A stretch of 64,000 nt of DNA from Dermanyssus gallinae (Eukaryota; Arthropoda; Arachnida; Mesostigmata; Dermanyssidae). Positions 1-10,323 of this stretch are shown piece after piece; the stretch's first letter is position 1; each line of letters begins with the position of its first letter. The notes below the pieces were generated by a model. It made no database searches and had not been told where the DNA came from. It worked only from the letters and a program-made list of their open reading frames with translations. Made by a program: the position numbers and the translations under genes. The DNA lies in NCBI GenBank assembly GCA_003439945.1, contig QVRM01005395.1, positions 329,001 through 393,000 of the forward strand. Reading direction: 5' to 3'.

Positions 1-650
1 ATTCACAGATCACAGACCTCGTCTCGCCGGTGCTAGCGATCCGGTCGCTCACGGCAACAATGCAGCCTGGGTCGGATGGGGGTGTGGGCGTGGGGAAGCC
101 GTTCAGAACTAACTGTCTCGCCTAGCGCTCCGTCAACTTCCATCGCACTTTTATGTTCGCTGACCTTCACCAGTCTTCCAGTTTTGGTTTCACTGCGTGG
201 CAACGAGCTTTGATGAGAAGTTTCGGTTCCAGTTGCTTTCGACTTTAAAGTGCGCTCTGCAACTCACTCCTCCTCCTCCTCCTCCGAACCGTTGTTGCTC
301 GGTGCTACGCTACTAATTTGGCAGTTACGGCCGGAGCTGCGTCCAGCCGCCAGCCCTCTCATTCTTCTCTCGACTCTCGGGTCGGCTTGCTACCTACCTT
401 TGTTCACTTGGCAGGTGGTTGCATGTATAGTCGTAGCACCTCACTACGCATTCGCCGAATGTATGTAATGTAACAATACATACGCTTCATAACAACACAT
501 ACTATAACAAATACAAACGCTCTTTCCCTCTGTACAGAGTATAGTACACATGCAGTCATAGAGAATTCCAAGACAAACAGAGCCTTCCAAAGACGGAGCA
601 CAGCTCTTCGAAGCAGCTCGAGAGCTGTCACGATGAGCAGGTGATAATGA

Positions 651-690
651 GGAAGATGATGATGATGATGATGATGATGAGTATGATCGT
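651..690. repeat. (GAT)n triplet microsatellite
   Basis: An ATG/GAT triplet run, followed by imperfect units to about 735. The reverse strand reads as a serine run, which explains the poly-Ser frame seen there. Confidence 0.85.
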
Positions 691-1457
691 GATGAGTATG
701 ATGATACTGGTGATGTTGATGATAATGTCGGCAAAATGTTGATCGCTAGACCCTTGCGACCAGCGCTGCTGTTCGCAATGACGACAATGAACTGGCTGAT
801 AGAGAACAGCCCGCCGCCAGTATGTAACTACTTAAATAAACTAGCTGATGGAGGAGGTAACGACCCATCTTTTTGCGTAGCTACTAGACATACGCACGTG
901 TACATGTGCAAACGCGGCAGCGTTCGTTCATCAACCTCAATGTTCCCACGCGCAGGCGACCACCAGGGAAAGAAAAGGTTGAAGTAGAAGCGAACGAGAA
1001 ACACGTTGTTTCTCTATTCTCATATCGCTTTTTTCTTTCTTCCTCGCGCGCGCACTCTCTCTCTCTCTCGCCCTCTCCAGGGTTCGCCTTTATCTTTTCC
1101 CTTCTCTCGATTTCGCTTTGAACTCGATTGCTTTAAGCCGCTTGCTAGACCTTTGGACTGGTGACCCGTGTGCGCTTTGCGTACGTCCCAAGCTAGCTGC
1201 TGTATGTCGTTGTTGGCAGTTCGGAGCTGGGGTTGAGTCGCAAATTTGACAGGCGGAACCGGCCGAAGGAGGGGGGGGGGGCGGGGAGTTGGGGGTTAGC
1301 GGACGAGGTGGAACAGGACAAGTTGTGGAAGCGGCAGTAGCGCATAGGGATGAGCAGCCGAGCAAACACGAGCGAACGAGTGGGGAACAAAGGAAAGGCA
1401 AAACTTGTCTTGGTCTTGTCGTCGACTAGGCTCGACCACGCCGACGAACACCTTTGG

Positions 1458-1592
1458 GCATGATGATGAGTAGGATGATGAGGATGATGATAAGGAGGAT
1501 GATGAGGATGATGATGAGGAGGATGATGAGGATGATGATGAGGATGATGATGAGGAGGATGATGAGGATGATGATGAGGAGGATGAGGCTGA
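1458..1592. repeat. GAT/GAG minisatellite, about 21-bp higher-order unit
   Basis: Repeats of GAGGATGATGAGGATGATGAT with small variations. One forward frame, between a TAG near 1471 and a TAA near 1621, reads as an Asp/Glu tract of about 50 residues ending in Asp/Gly. Another forward frame reads Met/Arg and the reverse strand reads Ser. An acidic tract of this kind can occur in real nuclear proteins, but no flanking coding sequence supports translation here. Confidence 0.8.
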
Positions 1593-2643
1593 CGACGACG
1601 ACAACGACGGTGATGGCGGCTAAAAGGGCAAAGATAAGAAAGCGATTCTGCTGGTCAAGGACTTAATGTTTATATGCTAATACATGGCTGGCCGATGCCG
1701 CCGCCGCCGCTATACATATGTCGTGAGGCCTGTCCCGGCGCCAGAACGAGGTAGCTGTTCACAATTCATGCTAATGTGACGTCGTAGCACTACGGCATTC
1801 GGACGACCGTCGAAACGTTCGAGGCATAGCGCTTAGCGTACAACGACGAAGACGACACTGTGCGACGGGTCGACAGTTTCGCTGAAATACGGGGGTCGGC
1901 GCGGGGTCGCCCGGAGGGCTCAAATCAATTTCAAACCGGCGTTGACTTGGCCTAACAGCGTTGACTGGTGATGGCGGCCACGAATACGAAGGTCCGTTGT
2001 AATGTTATGATTGTTCACCAGGCTAGCAGCATTCTACTAGGTAGGCTTCTTTCTTTCTCTATCTCGCTCTCTCTCTCTCTGCTAGAGCGACCGACATAAA
2101 TGCGTGTCCTTAAGAGTCTGGCCACAACAACAACAACAGCATTGATGAAAACGAGGAGCATTGACCGACAATGACGTCTCTCAGTGTAGGCGGCAGCATA
2201 TCGCAAATGGTAGCGAGTTATAGGCCGATGCATTGCCCCTAACCATTTGCGTTCGATAAGGCGGGCAAACGCCTCATTTACGCGTGCATAAATGATCGTG
2301 TTCTGTGCTATGTATGAGTGGTATGTACGCTTCACTGGTCCCGCCGTTGGGTGTATTTAAACCACTTTAGGATTCGCTTGTCCACGCAACCTTGTGATTA
2401 GATGAGCCAGTCATCATCAGCACCAGCACCCCTAAACAGCCAACAATACCAAACAATTTTTACTCATGCAGCCAGGCTGTGGGCAATACCACTAATTAAT
2501 GTGTTTAATCACACGCCTAGGGGTTTAGTTGTTTAATTGTACAAAACTCAGGAAGTTTAAGTCTAATTAGCAGCGATACGTATGTGTTCACATATACGTA
2601 TAAGTGTATATATACCCCGCTGCAACAGCGAAGGACTTAAAAA

Positions 2644-2660
2644 AAGGGGGGGGGGGGGTA
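2644..2660. repeat. poly-A/poly-G tract
   Basis: An A run directly followed by about 13 G residues. It lies just upstream of the first LINE-derived segment and is probably slippage-prone sequence. Confidence 0.7.
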
Positions 2661-2805
2661 ACCGGTCTCTATGGGGCGCAAGTAACTCGGGAAATTTGAG
2701 ACATATTGTTCATCGCGCTAGCTGACAATTGGGGATCTGCACGGTTTGCGGAAGACAAAGAAGTGCTTCAAGGATTTCAGGTGGTCTACAAGGCAGAACT
2801 GAAAC

Positions 2806-2960
2806 TCGACGAAGTCAACACCCGTCCTTTACAACACCCCACAAAAGCATCGAGAAAGGAGTTGAACACAAGCAAAATCTTTCTTCGAGTATGCTCTATT
2901 ATCCCTCAGCTCACAGGCAAAATGCCTTGTCATTTGATACTCGATCTGATATAATAAAAC
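2806..2960 (+). repeat. LINE-associated dispersed repeat, copy 1
   Basis: About 150 bases resemble 5816-5990. Both contain a 'CCTTTACAA(C/T)ACCCCACA' block, then 'GCATCGAGA', then 'ACAGGCAAAATGCC'. Both lie beside CR1-like RT scraps in the same orientation, so they are probably part of the same decayed LINE family. The translation is not recognisable. Confidence 0.55.
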
Positions 2961-3339
2961 AGAGGCAGAAGTTTTTTTTGGGAGTGAGAGCGAAATTAAC
3001 TAAAGTGGTCGTATTAAGCTTCTGATCCTGGCATATCTTCACTAAATCTGCGATTGTGAGAGCCCCAAACATGTTTTCGACAAACCAATCATACCTCAAT
3101 TATGTGCCTGATATGTATACCAAAATAATTAAATTTCACATTTTTGTTTAACCTTGTTCTCACGCATATCAACATCTTAAATTCCTAAGAGCTACAGCAC
3201 CTTTCCTATTGATTTTAATGAATATGGCAATTACATGCAATTCTTATCTCTGAAACCCAAACGCAGCCATACACCTATGGAATCCCATCTATATGTTTTA
3301 AAAGCTAGCTATCTTGTTTAGCTTATTTTTGAAAAGTCA

Positions 3340-3830
3340 TACAATGACGCCGTAGTCCCAGATATTTTCATACAGAGCATTGTGACACCAATACATAAGC
3401 AGGGCCTCAAAAAGCGCAATGAGAACTATCGCCCTGTGGCTCAGTGCTCCATTTTCGCACAATTTTTAAAAGGATTTTAGTAAAACACGTAATCAGCTAT
3501 ATGACCGTGAATAATATTTTGGATACTTTTCCACACAGATTTGTACCTCGTCGTTCTACGTGCACGCAACTATTAGAAATGACACACGATTGGGCCTCGT
3601 GCATACATATTAAAAAGATTTACACTGAATATATTTTGAACAGAAGAGTGCCTTTGACAGTGTTGATCATAGGCTTCTTATTGACAAGATGAAGTCGCTC
3701 CAGATTCATTTACAGACTCGCAAATGACTTGTCGCTTTTCTGCACAATCGGTCATTCTGAGTTAAATGTGGGAAAGCTTAGTGTGCCACGATGTCTGCTG
3801 GACATCTGTAAAAATGCTTTGTCCTGCATA
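3340..3830 (+). pseudogene. CR1-like non-LTR reverse transcriptase fragment
   Basis: Across changing frames the plus strand reads through early RT blocks. First comes a 'TPIHK.G' and 'NENYRPVAQCSIF' block (the conserved 'NYRPI.L.S' motif), then 'RILVKHVISYMT', then 'RFVPRRSTCTQLLEMTHDW', the LINE equivalent of 'HGFR.GRS..TQLL'. A frame-shifted stretch resembling 'FDSVDHRLLIDKMK' follows. These are RT fingers and palm motifs of CR1/jockey-like LINEs. Several stops and frameshifts make it a dead fragment; no endonuclease is attached here. Confidence 0.75.
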
Positions 3831-3957
3831 GTTTGAGCCGTTTCGCACTATGTCTTTGCGTTCTTCTTCGCCAGCTCCATCTTCGCTGTCATCCGCTGCC
3901 ACAGGCGGAGCAGTCTGTATATCCTGGGCTGTGCTAAGTCAGGACACGAGTTTTTTA

Positions 3958-3995
3958 GAAGGGCACCACCAAGAGTGGAGCCTGCGGCTTAATTT
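3958..3995 (+). pseudogene. 18S rRNA gene fragment, 38 bp
   Basis: The 38 bases from GAAGGGCACCACCA through CCTGCGGCTTAATTT match the near-universal 3'-domain segment of eukaryotic 18S rRNA, with one visible difference (A for G at 3972). Homology stops abruptly on both sides: the expected preceding 'AATTGACG' and following 'GACTCAACACGG' are absent. A match this long is far beyond chance. How it arrived (rDNA-targeted element, filler DNA at a repaired break, or template switching) cannot be told from the sequence. Confidence 0.85.
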
Positions 3996-4149
3996 AAAAG
4001 GAGGTGGTCGCCCATATGATGACTTCGGCGGAAGCATGGAGGGAGGCGACGAACTTGTTCGACGCCGTTTTGACACTCAAGACAGGCAAGGAAACGGCCA
4101 GGCGGGAGAGGTTTAAGCGGGTCTCGCGGGAGAGTGGTCGAGACAAGAA

Positions 4150-4250
4150 GCCGAGGGAGGGGGGAGGGGGTGGGGAGCAGCCAGGGCCTCATGGTCTCGA
4201 CGCACCCCCGACGCACGCATTCCCGAAACCTCCCAGAAAAAAAAGGACAC
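4150..4250 (-). repeat. Dispersed repeat R4 (copy 1, truncated) with G-rich tract
   Basis: Read on the minus strand it begins with a T run, then 'CTGGGAGGTTTCGGGAATGC', and ends in a C-rich 'CTCCCCACCCCC' block. The same beginning and end occur at 48480-48605 (minus), and a diverged form occurs at 13440-13560 (plus). The plus-strand G runs near 4153-4178 could form a G-quadruplex. The origin of the repeat is unknown; the T run suggests a poly-A-tailed element read from the other side. Confidence 0.6.
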
Positions 4251-5429
4251 CAGTTTTAACACGTAAAGAGACGTACCAAAAGAGAGAGATACTTACACTC
4301 GCGTCGCCAGCGGAGATTGCGCGCTGACATATGGCGGGAGCGACGCCAGTCCGAATTGACGGATCGGCACTCCCCCCCCCAGCTATCACGGTTCAGGGGG
4401 GAGTAACCACACTACTATTACCACGACAATCGATTGCAATCACCCCGCTATTCCGCGTTACACTCCATCATATACTAACACACCACAGAGGGTGGCTTGA
4501 CCCACGTCAGAGCGGGTGGCATTCGTCGCTGCGAAAAACAGCAGCGAACACAATTGCTCCTCTTGCCGGGAGGTCTGCTTCGTGTGGTGCACTCTCAGCT
4601 CGTTTTGCCAATTAAGCCAAGGCAGGAGGCGTCCCGATCGGTGCCACCGGGGTGACTAAGCCCAAGGCATTAACTGATCGGCCTGGTTCCGGTGTGCATA
4701 CACCTTCCCCGTAGGTAAATGGCCATAACAGCCCTCGAATGGGCCACGACAATATGACAATAAGTATTCGTTGCCACATAATATAAATATATCGTATGCC
4801 TTGCCTTCTATGCCCACAAAAGGGACCTCGGGAATGCTACTATCGGGAGTTTACACATCTAACTAATTTTCTATTAGCGCGTGAAGATACCCACAGCACG
4901 CGAAACTCGCGCGCTACGGGCAGCAACGCTGCAAAGTGAGTCGTAGTTATTCCTGCAAGAGAGACGTACTACAAAGATCAGTTTGCTGCTGTGTGTAACT
5001 GCCCTGCCAAGCTCTGGGCTTTTGTTTGTTAAATCAGCGGCTGTAACAAGAGCTTCGAAGTTGTGCCTAGTATTGCTGTCAAAGACAGGAAACTGAGGGG
5101 GCCCAATGAGGTAGCAGGCGCGTTGAATGTTCTCTTCTTGTCAATTGGTGCTAAAACTAGTTCCATACTTACTCTTCATGAGCCGATTTATTGTCTTCTT
5201 TCAAGCTCCGAACCCAACACACTTTCCTTTAGAACTGTCATAGCTTAGGAACTGCAAATCGCTGCCAAATACTTAAAACCAGAATGACTCGATACTGTTG
5301 AAAATGTGCCAGTTTAATTTCTAATATAAGTTGATTGATCCGACTGCCGTACTGAAAGTTGAAACGAACGTGCCAGAAGACGGCGATTTCGCTTTACAAA
5401 TGTAAAGATGAAAGGAACGGAAGTCAACG
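4251..5429. other. No recognised feature
   Basis: I see no conserved protein motif on either strand, no RNA gene and no long repeat. A 94-codon open frame at 4331-4615 has no recognisable domain. Confidence 0.4.
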
Positions 5430-5990
5430 AAAGGGACGTGGTAACTACCGTCTGATGGCCTTGGTGCCTTTTGTTTTAAAGGTCTTTGAAACTCTTGTTA
5501 AACAGCACTTGAAAAGTTACATCATGTGCAGTTGAATGCTCTACACCAAGCACATTCGCCAAATACCGACCCTGCGGTCGTATTATTGAATGCATGCCAG
5601 TGGATACAATAGGATTTTATTATCTATATTAGTTTTGTCCTGCCGGTCACAGAGAGAAACGGTGACTGTCGCCCTATCGAATATGCAGACGATACCAAGC
5701 TTTTGTTTCGTGTTTGGCCCTCCTATAATCTAAAAATAAATTTAGTCTTTGGCTTACCGAACCCAGTATTGAGGAGGTCATATCTTTATTTCGAAGACTT
5801 GATATTGTCGTTATCTCGACGGAGACGACACTTGTCCTTTACAATACCCCACACGCGCATCGAGACAGAAGTTGAACATGGGCAATATTTTCCACCGAGT
5901 AGATGGCTCTGATATCCCTCTCCGCTTACAGGCAAAATGCCCAGCCATTATAATACACGAGCATATAAAATGGGAGCATGCCAATAAAAC
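5430..5990 (+). pseudogene. CR1-like reverse transcriptase fragment with YADD motif
   Basis: The plus strand contains 'GNYRLMALVPFVLKVFETLV' near 5430-5510, an RT 'NYRPI...K..E' block. It then has 'PIEYADDTKLLFRV' near 5675-5715, which is the RT catalytic YADD motif in its usual 'FADDTKLL' setting. The palm sequence between them is largely missing, so the copy is internally deleted. It ends in a dispersed segment (5816-5990) shared with 2806-2960. The fragment is dead. Confidence 0.75.
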
Positions 5991-6021
5991 CTGGTTATAT
6001 GAAAGCTCGATATATATATAC

Positions 6022-6960
6022 AGGTAGTTCAACAAGTTCTTAAAATAAAAACCAGGAATTTTCCAAATCTTGTTTTTATTTTTTTCTGATTAGATATACT
6101 CCCCGAGAAGCTCAATACACTTTTCCCACCGAGATTTCAGAGCATTTATACCTCTTGAGTAGAATTCCGCGTCTTTAGACTGAAAATAGGTATTGACAGC
6201 AGCCTTAACCTCTTCATTGCTGGAAAAACGCTTTCCACCGAGACTATTCTTCTTGCATAATATTCTCCCGTGATCGTTTTACCGCTCTCAAGGTAGTCGA
6301 CCAGAATTATTCCACGTTGGTCCTAAAAAACCGTAGCCATCATCTTTCCGGCCGATGCCGTTGTCCGCACCCTCTTCGGAGGTCCTTTACCAGGTGCACA
6401 CCATTGGCGAGATGCTTCTTAGGTCTCAGGAGTATAGTGATGGACCCAGCTTTCATCGACGGTCACGAATCTGCGCCAAAAATCCGACGAATTTTTCGAC
6501 ATCTTGGCCAAATTTCGCTGTGAAGCGGAAACACGCGCGTCTTTTTGGCCTTGGTTGAGCAAATGCGGCGCCTATTTTGCTCTGAGCTTTTTATCTTCAA
6601 GTTCCCGTGCAGGATGAAATGCACACTACCCAAACTAATCCCCAAGGCCTCCGCTATCTCCCTAATGTTCATTCGCTTATCTGCGGCAACTTTTTCCACG
6701 TTTTCCTCATCAGTTGCCGTTTTTGGGCGTCCTGAACGTAGTTCATCCTCGGTGCTCCTGCGACCTCTTTTTAACGCATTAATCCAGTTGGAAACAGTGG
6801 CAAAACATGGCGCAGGGTCACCGTAAACCTCGTCTAATTCAGTTTTCACTTGAGTCGCATTCCAAGCTTTGAGATAAAAATGCTTGATAACCACTCGAAA
6901 CGTTTTTTTCTCAATTTTTCAAAATCACGCCGATACGTTGCACGGGAAAAGCAATCAAAC
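6022..6960 (-). mobile_element. Mariner element 1 (irritans-like), internally deleted
   Basis: The element runs on the minus strand. Its 3' end is near 6022, where the inverted-repeat-like sequence 'CAGGTAGTTCAACAAGTTCT' begins. The matching end on the other side (about 6960-7040) is not visible, so the 5' terminal repeat is missing or decayed. The transposase body is too short because of an internal deletion; see the CDS entry. Confidence 0.8.
6090..6894 (-). pseudogene. Mariner transposase pseudogene
   Basis: The frame opens into 'VVIKHFYLKAWNATQVKTEL', the mariner N-terminal helix-turn-helix. 'ELRSGRPKT' and 'IREIAEALGISLGSVHFIL' follow, which is the second DNA-binding helix-turn-helix. 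Downstream, in shifted frames, come 'TVDESWVHHYTPET' with the first catalytic Asp, then 'ERGKTITGEYYA', and then directly 'KRFSSNEEVKAAVN' and the terminal 'RWEKCIELLGEYI' plus stop. The block between these, carrying the 'HQDNAP.H' second Asp and the D34D third Asp, is absent: roughly 75 residues lost. The protein cannot catalyse transposition, although the DNA-binding half is well preserved. The start codon is uncertain because the frame continues upstream of 6894. Confidence 0.85.
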
Positions 6961-7479
6961 GAAATCGCATCGGCCAATCACCATAATATTTTGACTGCTA
7001 GCAGTCGAAATTTCATGTTTCACCTCTCTTCGTCGCTGACTGGTCGGTTTGAAAGCGCACTATTGAAGCGCGTGTTGTCTTCGGCGGTGACGCTGCCGAG
7101 AGTCAGCTACGTAGGTCTGATGATGAAGACGCTGATGCTGCCAATGCTGCCGGTTGTCGCGTGTTACAGGTCGGCCCGGTGGTGGACGTGCCCTGTTGTC
7201 GTTAACACGTAGCTGAGCGGTGCCTCGCGTCGGGGGCTGTTTACGCCCCCGGTCTTGATGTTGTGGCTGGTGACGGTTCCTTGGTAGTCGGGTTGCACGT
7301 TCGATGATGTACATACTCGATCGACTGTAGTGTCGTCTTACAGAGTTGTTTATGACGATGCTGATGTTACGGCGGGTGACGGCTTCTTGGTAGTCGGGGG
7401 TGGACGGTGGACGATGTGCCCGGCCGGCCATAGTGTCGACTTACTGATTCCGTCGTGTATCGACCGCATAGTAGCTGGT
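6961..7479. other. No recognised feature
   Basis: GC-richer DNA with a 123-codon basic open frame on the minus strand (7060-7431) that shows no known motif. Confidence 0.35.
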
Positions 7480-7606
7480 TGTTGTTGTTTTTGTCGTTGT
7501 TTTTGTTGTTGTCGTTGTTTTTGTCGTTGTTTTTGTTGTTGTTGTTGTTGTTGTCGTTGTTGTTTTTGTCGTTGTCGTTGTTGTTTTTGTCGTTGTTGTT
7601 GTTGTT
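7480..7606. repeat. (GTT)n / (GTC)n triplet repeat
   Basis: Irregular GTT, GTC and TTT triplets. The reverse strand reads Gln-rich and one forward frame reads Cys/Phe. No conserved flanking coding sequence was found. Confidence 0.8.
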
Positions 7607-8025
7607 TTTTTAGTTTCGTTTTAATATGGAAACAGTAAAGCACATTTTCATGACGAAAGTACGCTTCAAGAACTATGCTGACGACCTTGATGTATACGCA
7701 CCTCTGAAGAACGCAGAAGTGCGCAAGATTCTTCAAGATGCTACTGCAGATTTCATTGCGTGGGCGGCGAGCATGAGATTAATCATACGTTCTCAAAAAT
7801 GTTGATGCGTTTTCATCTGAGGCAGGGAAACCTTCCTAAATTGTCGATCACATTGATGATTAGAACTTGTTGCGAAGAGTACGATAAAATATCTTGGTGT
7901 AATTATATCGGATTCTCTGGATTTTTAAGACCATGTAACTGAGATTCTTAAGAAGCCTTCCAGGCTGACAAATTGGACTCGTAAGGGATTTATCAAAATC
8001 ACGACCGTTCTGCACTATAAACTGG

Positions 8026-8090
<65 letters not shown>
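8026..8090. repeat. (TA)n microsatellite
   Basis: An almost pure TA run. Confidence 0.95.
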
Positions 8091-8186
8091 TAGATATATA
8101 AATATATATGAAAAAAGAAGGCTTGCTTTTGCCAACATAGCTGTGAGCAAGTTCCTAGCAATACTAAACTTGATAAAGTAATACGA

Positions 8187-8191
<5 letters not shown>

Positions 8192-8267
<76 letters not shown>

Positions 8268-8273
8268 ACTATT
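8192..8273. repeat. (TA)n microsatellite
   Basis: A TA run with a short interruption near 8230. It produces the Tyr/Ile-rich reverse frame seen there. Confidence 0.95.
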
Positions 8274-8339
8274 TCAGTAAGCTGTGCTCAGAGCACCTAG
8301 TGATATAATGTAGTATAGCATTGTTGTTCTAGTTGTGCT

Positions 8340-8820
8340 CGTATTTGCGGGTGACTACGAACGAGCGCATAGTCGCTCAATGAACGGCTGCCCAATGTTC
8401 GTTTCCAGTCGCTGTTGGTTATGGCGACCGCTGAGCGACTTTGTTTGCTGATGTAACAACAAATGGCTACGCGCAGCCAGCATCAACAACAGAACCAACC
8501 AAACCACAATTACAACCGTGGAACAGCAGCACAGCGTCAGTTTCATCATCGGCTAAATCAAGGTTACCACAACAATGGGGTTGGTTGGCAGCGCCGTATG
8601 CACGTCTATTACAACAACAACAAACTAAAAATCTCTTAGTAACCACAACGCTATTAGCGACAACCAGACTAGCTGTCGTAATAATAATAATAGTAATGGC
8701 ATTCGCCATATCTGTATGTATGCGTACAAACATCCGTACATTTAATGTTCTTCACGAGAGCAGTCCCGAAACGGCTAAGAGGCCGCTAATGGAAAACTGG
8801 CGACAGCAAGCGACATAGCA
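8340..8820. other. CAA-rich segment, no recognised gene
   Basis: This segment contains short CAA runs and two overlapping open frames (125 codons plus, 88 codons minus) without recognisable domains. It may be untranslated or intronic host sequence; I cannot assign it. Confidence 0.35.
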
Positions 8821-9174
8821 GCAAGCAACATCTCTCCCTTTTTGGACAAAGGATGACTACCCTGACAACGCGTTGCCGAAATTCACTCCGTGTCCTTCAC
8901 AGCAGCAAAGCAACGCGTGCATATTCCCTACGCGCGATCATGTCTATAACACATCGTGCCCGCGTTGCTGTAAATTAATGATTGTCTGATCACATTTGAG
9001 GAAAAATGCATATATATATAAATTTTTTTTTTTAATATATTTAGAACGCATGTACATTTGTTCATTTTTATTCATTGTAATTAATCACCAACGGTGGGAA
9101 CATGACAATTGGGTCCCTGCGAACGTGTGCACATTTACGAAGGGTCCAATGTAGGAACCAACCATCTCCTATAT

Positions 9175-9195
9175 ATATATATATATATATATATG
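9175..9195. repeat. (TA)n microsatellite
   Basis: Short TA run at the 3' side of the mariner remnant. Confidence 0.9.
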
Positions 9196-9229
9196 TGTAG
9201 TCATTATTAAGGAGATATTCCTAATTCAA

Positions 9230-10130
9230 TTGCTGTGATACATGTAAATCGTATCTTACTCTTCTTATTTTTGTTCGTTTTAAAATAGCTTTCGCCCGCT
9301 CTCAGTCCACTTATCTCACCCTTCAAAACATTTTGATAAACGCGTCTTTCGAAATTGAGTTAAGTTGCGTTTGCAAATTTTCCATTATCTCTTCTATAGT
9401 CTCGAAACGTTGTCCCCTCAAATCTCATCTATGAGAACAGGAGTCCAGAAGCACGCACGGAGCCCGGTCGGGCGAATAGAATGGTTGCGGAATTATAGGC
9501 ATTGCATTTTTTATGAAATAATCCGAAATCAATAACGATGTGTGCAGTAATGCATTGTCGTGATAGAGGATCCAAGAGGTGTTTGCCCAGAGTACAAGCC
9601 CCTTGCGTCGGATATGCTCGCGCATTTTTTAATACAAATCGTGGTAGTATTCCTTATTGGCCGTAGATTTAGGCGGCAAGCATTCGTAAAAGATGCTTTC
9701 CTTGTGATAAAAAAAAACAGTTACAAAAATTGGTGTTGAATCTGCTCTGTCTGAATTTTGCTCGACTGTCTTTCCCCTTGGAAGTGCCATTGGGAGGACT
9801 GAGCTTTGATCTCAATATCGTGAGGCAAAAAAAATAGTTAAGACTGTTGCAATTGATGTATGAGATCTCTTCAGTTCCTCGGCTAGTTCTCTGATTCGGC
9901 GATTATCGAGTTTTAAACGTTTTCTTCTGTTATTGACGTCAAAGGTCTTTCCGATCGTGGGTCAGCTTCAGTAGCTTCATTTTTCTCGTAAAATTGACGG
10001 TACTACGTATATACGTAGTTTCGGGTCAAAGCTTGATCGCCACACAGCTTGAAGCAAATTCGTTGCTCCTCTATTTTCAGCGCCTTCAAAATCGCCGAAC
10101 CTTGTTTTCCTAATTTCTTTGAATCAAACT
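9230..10130 (-). pseudogene. Mariner element 2, heavily decayed transposase
   Basis: The minus strand carries the order of a mariner transposase of the mauritiana/cecropia/mellifera type, spread over several frames. It has an 'EEQRICFKLC' helix near 10085, 'EADPRSERPLTS', 'RRIRELAEEL', 'QSSQWHFQGERQSSK', 'WANTSWILYHDNALLHTS' carrying the second catalytic Asp, 'PQPFYSPDRAP', and finally 'FETIEEIMENLQTQL'. The canonical third Asp ('SPDLAP') is present as 'SPDRAP', with 'C' replacing the usual 'CDFFLFP' continuation. Multiple stops and frameshifts show great age. It is a different lineage from the irritans-like copy at 6.0 kb. Confidence 0.8.
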
Positions 10131-10323
10131 CATACAATAAATGCCGCCACTTACTGGCGTGAAATTTTGCATACGTCTAGCATGTAAATATATATTATGA
10201 TGTTTATTATCACCTTTGTTAGGTACATTGTAAAACTTGTGTTAGTATACACATGGCTGTCCCGTATTCAAATATACATCGAGGCCAATCTCCTTTACGA
10301 TGTACTCATGATACAATAATACG

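Larger units (their letters stand above)
1..2400. other. GC-rich region, no recognised gene
   Basis: This stretch is richer in C and G than most of the window and contains several triplet-repeat tracts, CT runs and a short poly-G run near 1268-1282. Open frames are short and mostly poly-Ser or other low-complexity products of the repeats. I see no conserved domain, convincing start context or splice structure. It could be the promoter, 5' untranslated region or first intron of a host gene lying outside the window, but that is only inferred from base composition. Confidence 0.4.

Noticed and set aside
1296..1604. Poly-Ser ORF on the minus strand
   Set aside because: It is produced by the GAT/GAG minisatellite; there is no domain or conserved flank.
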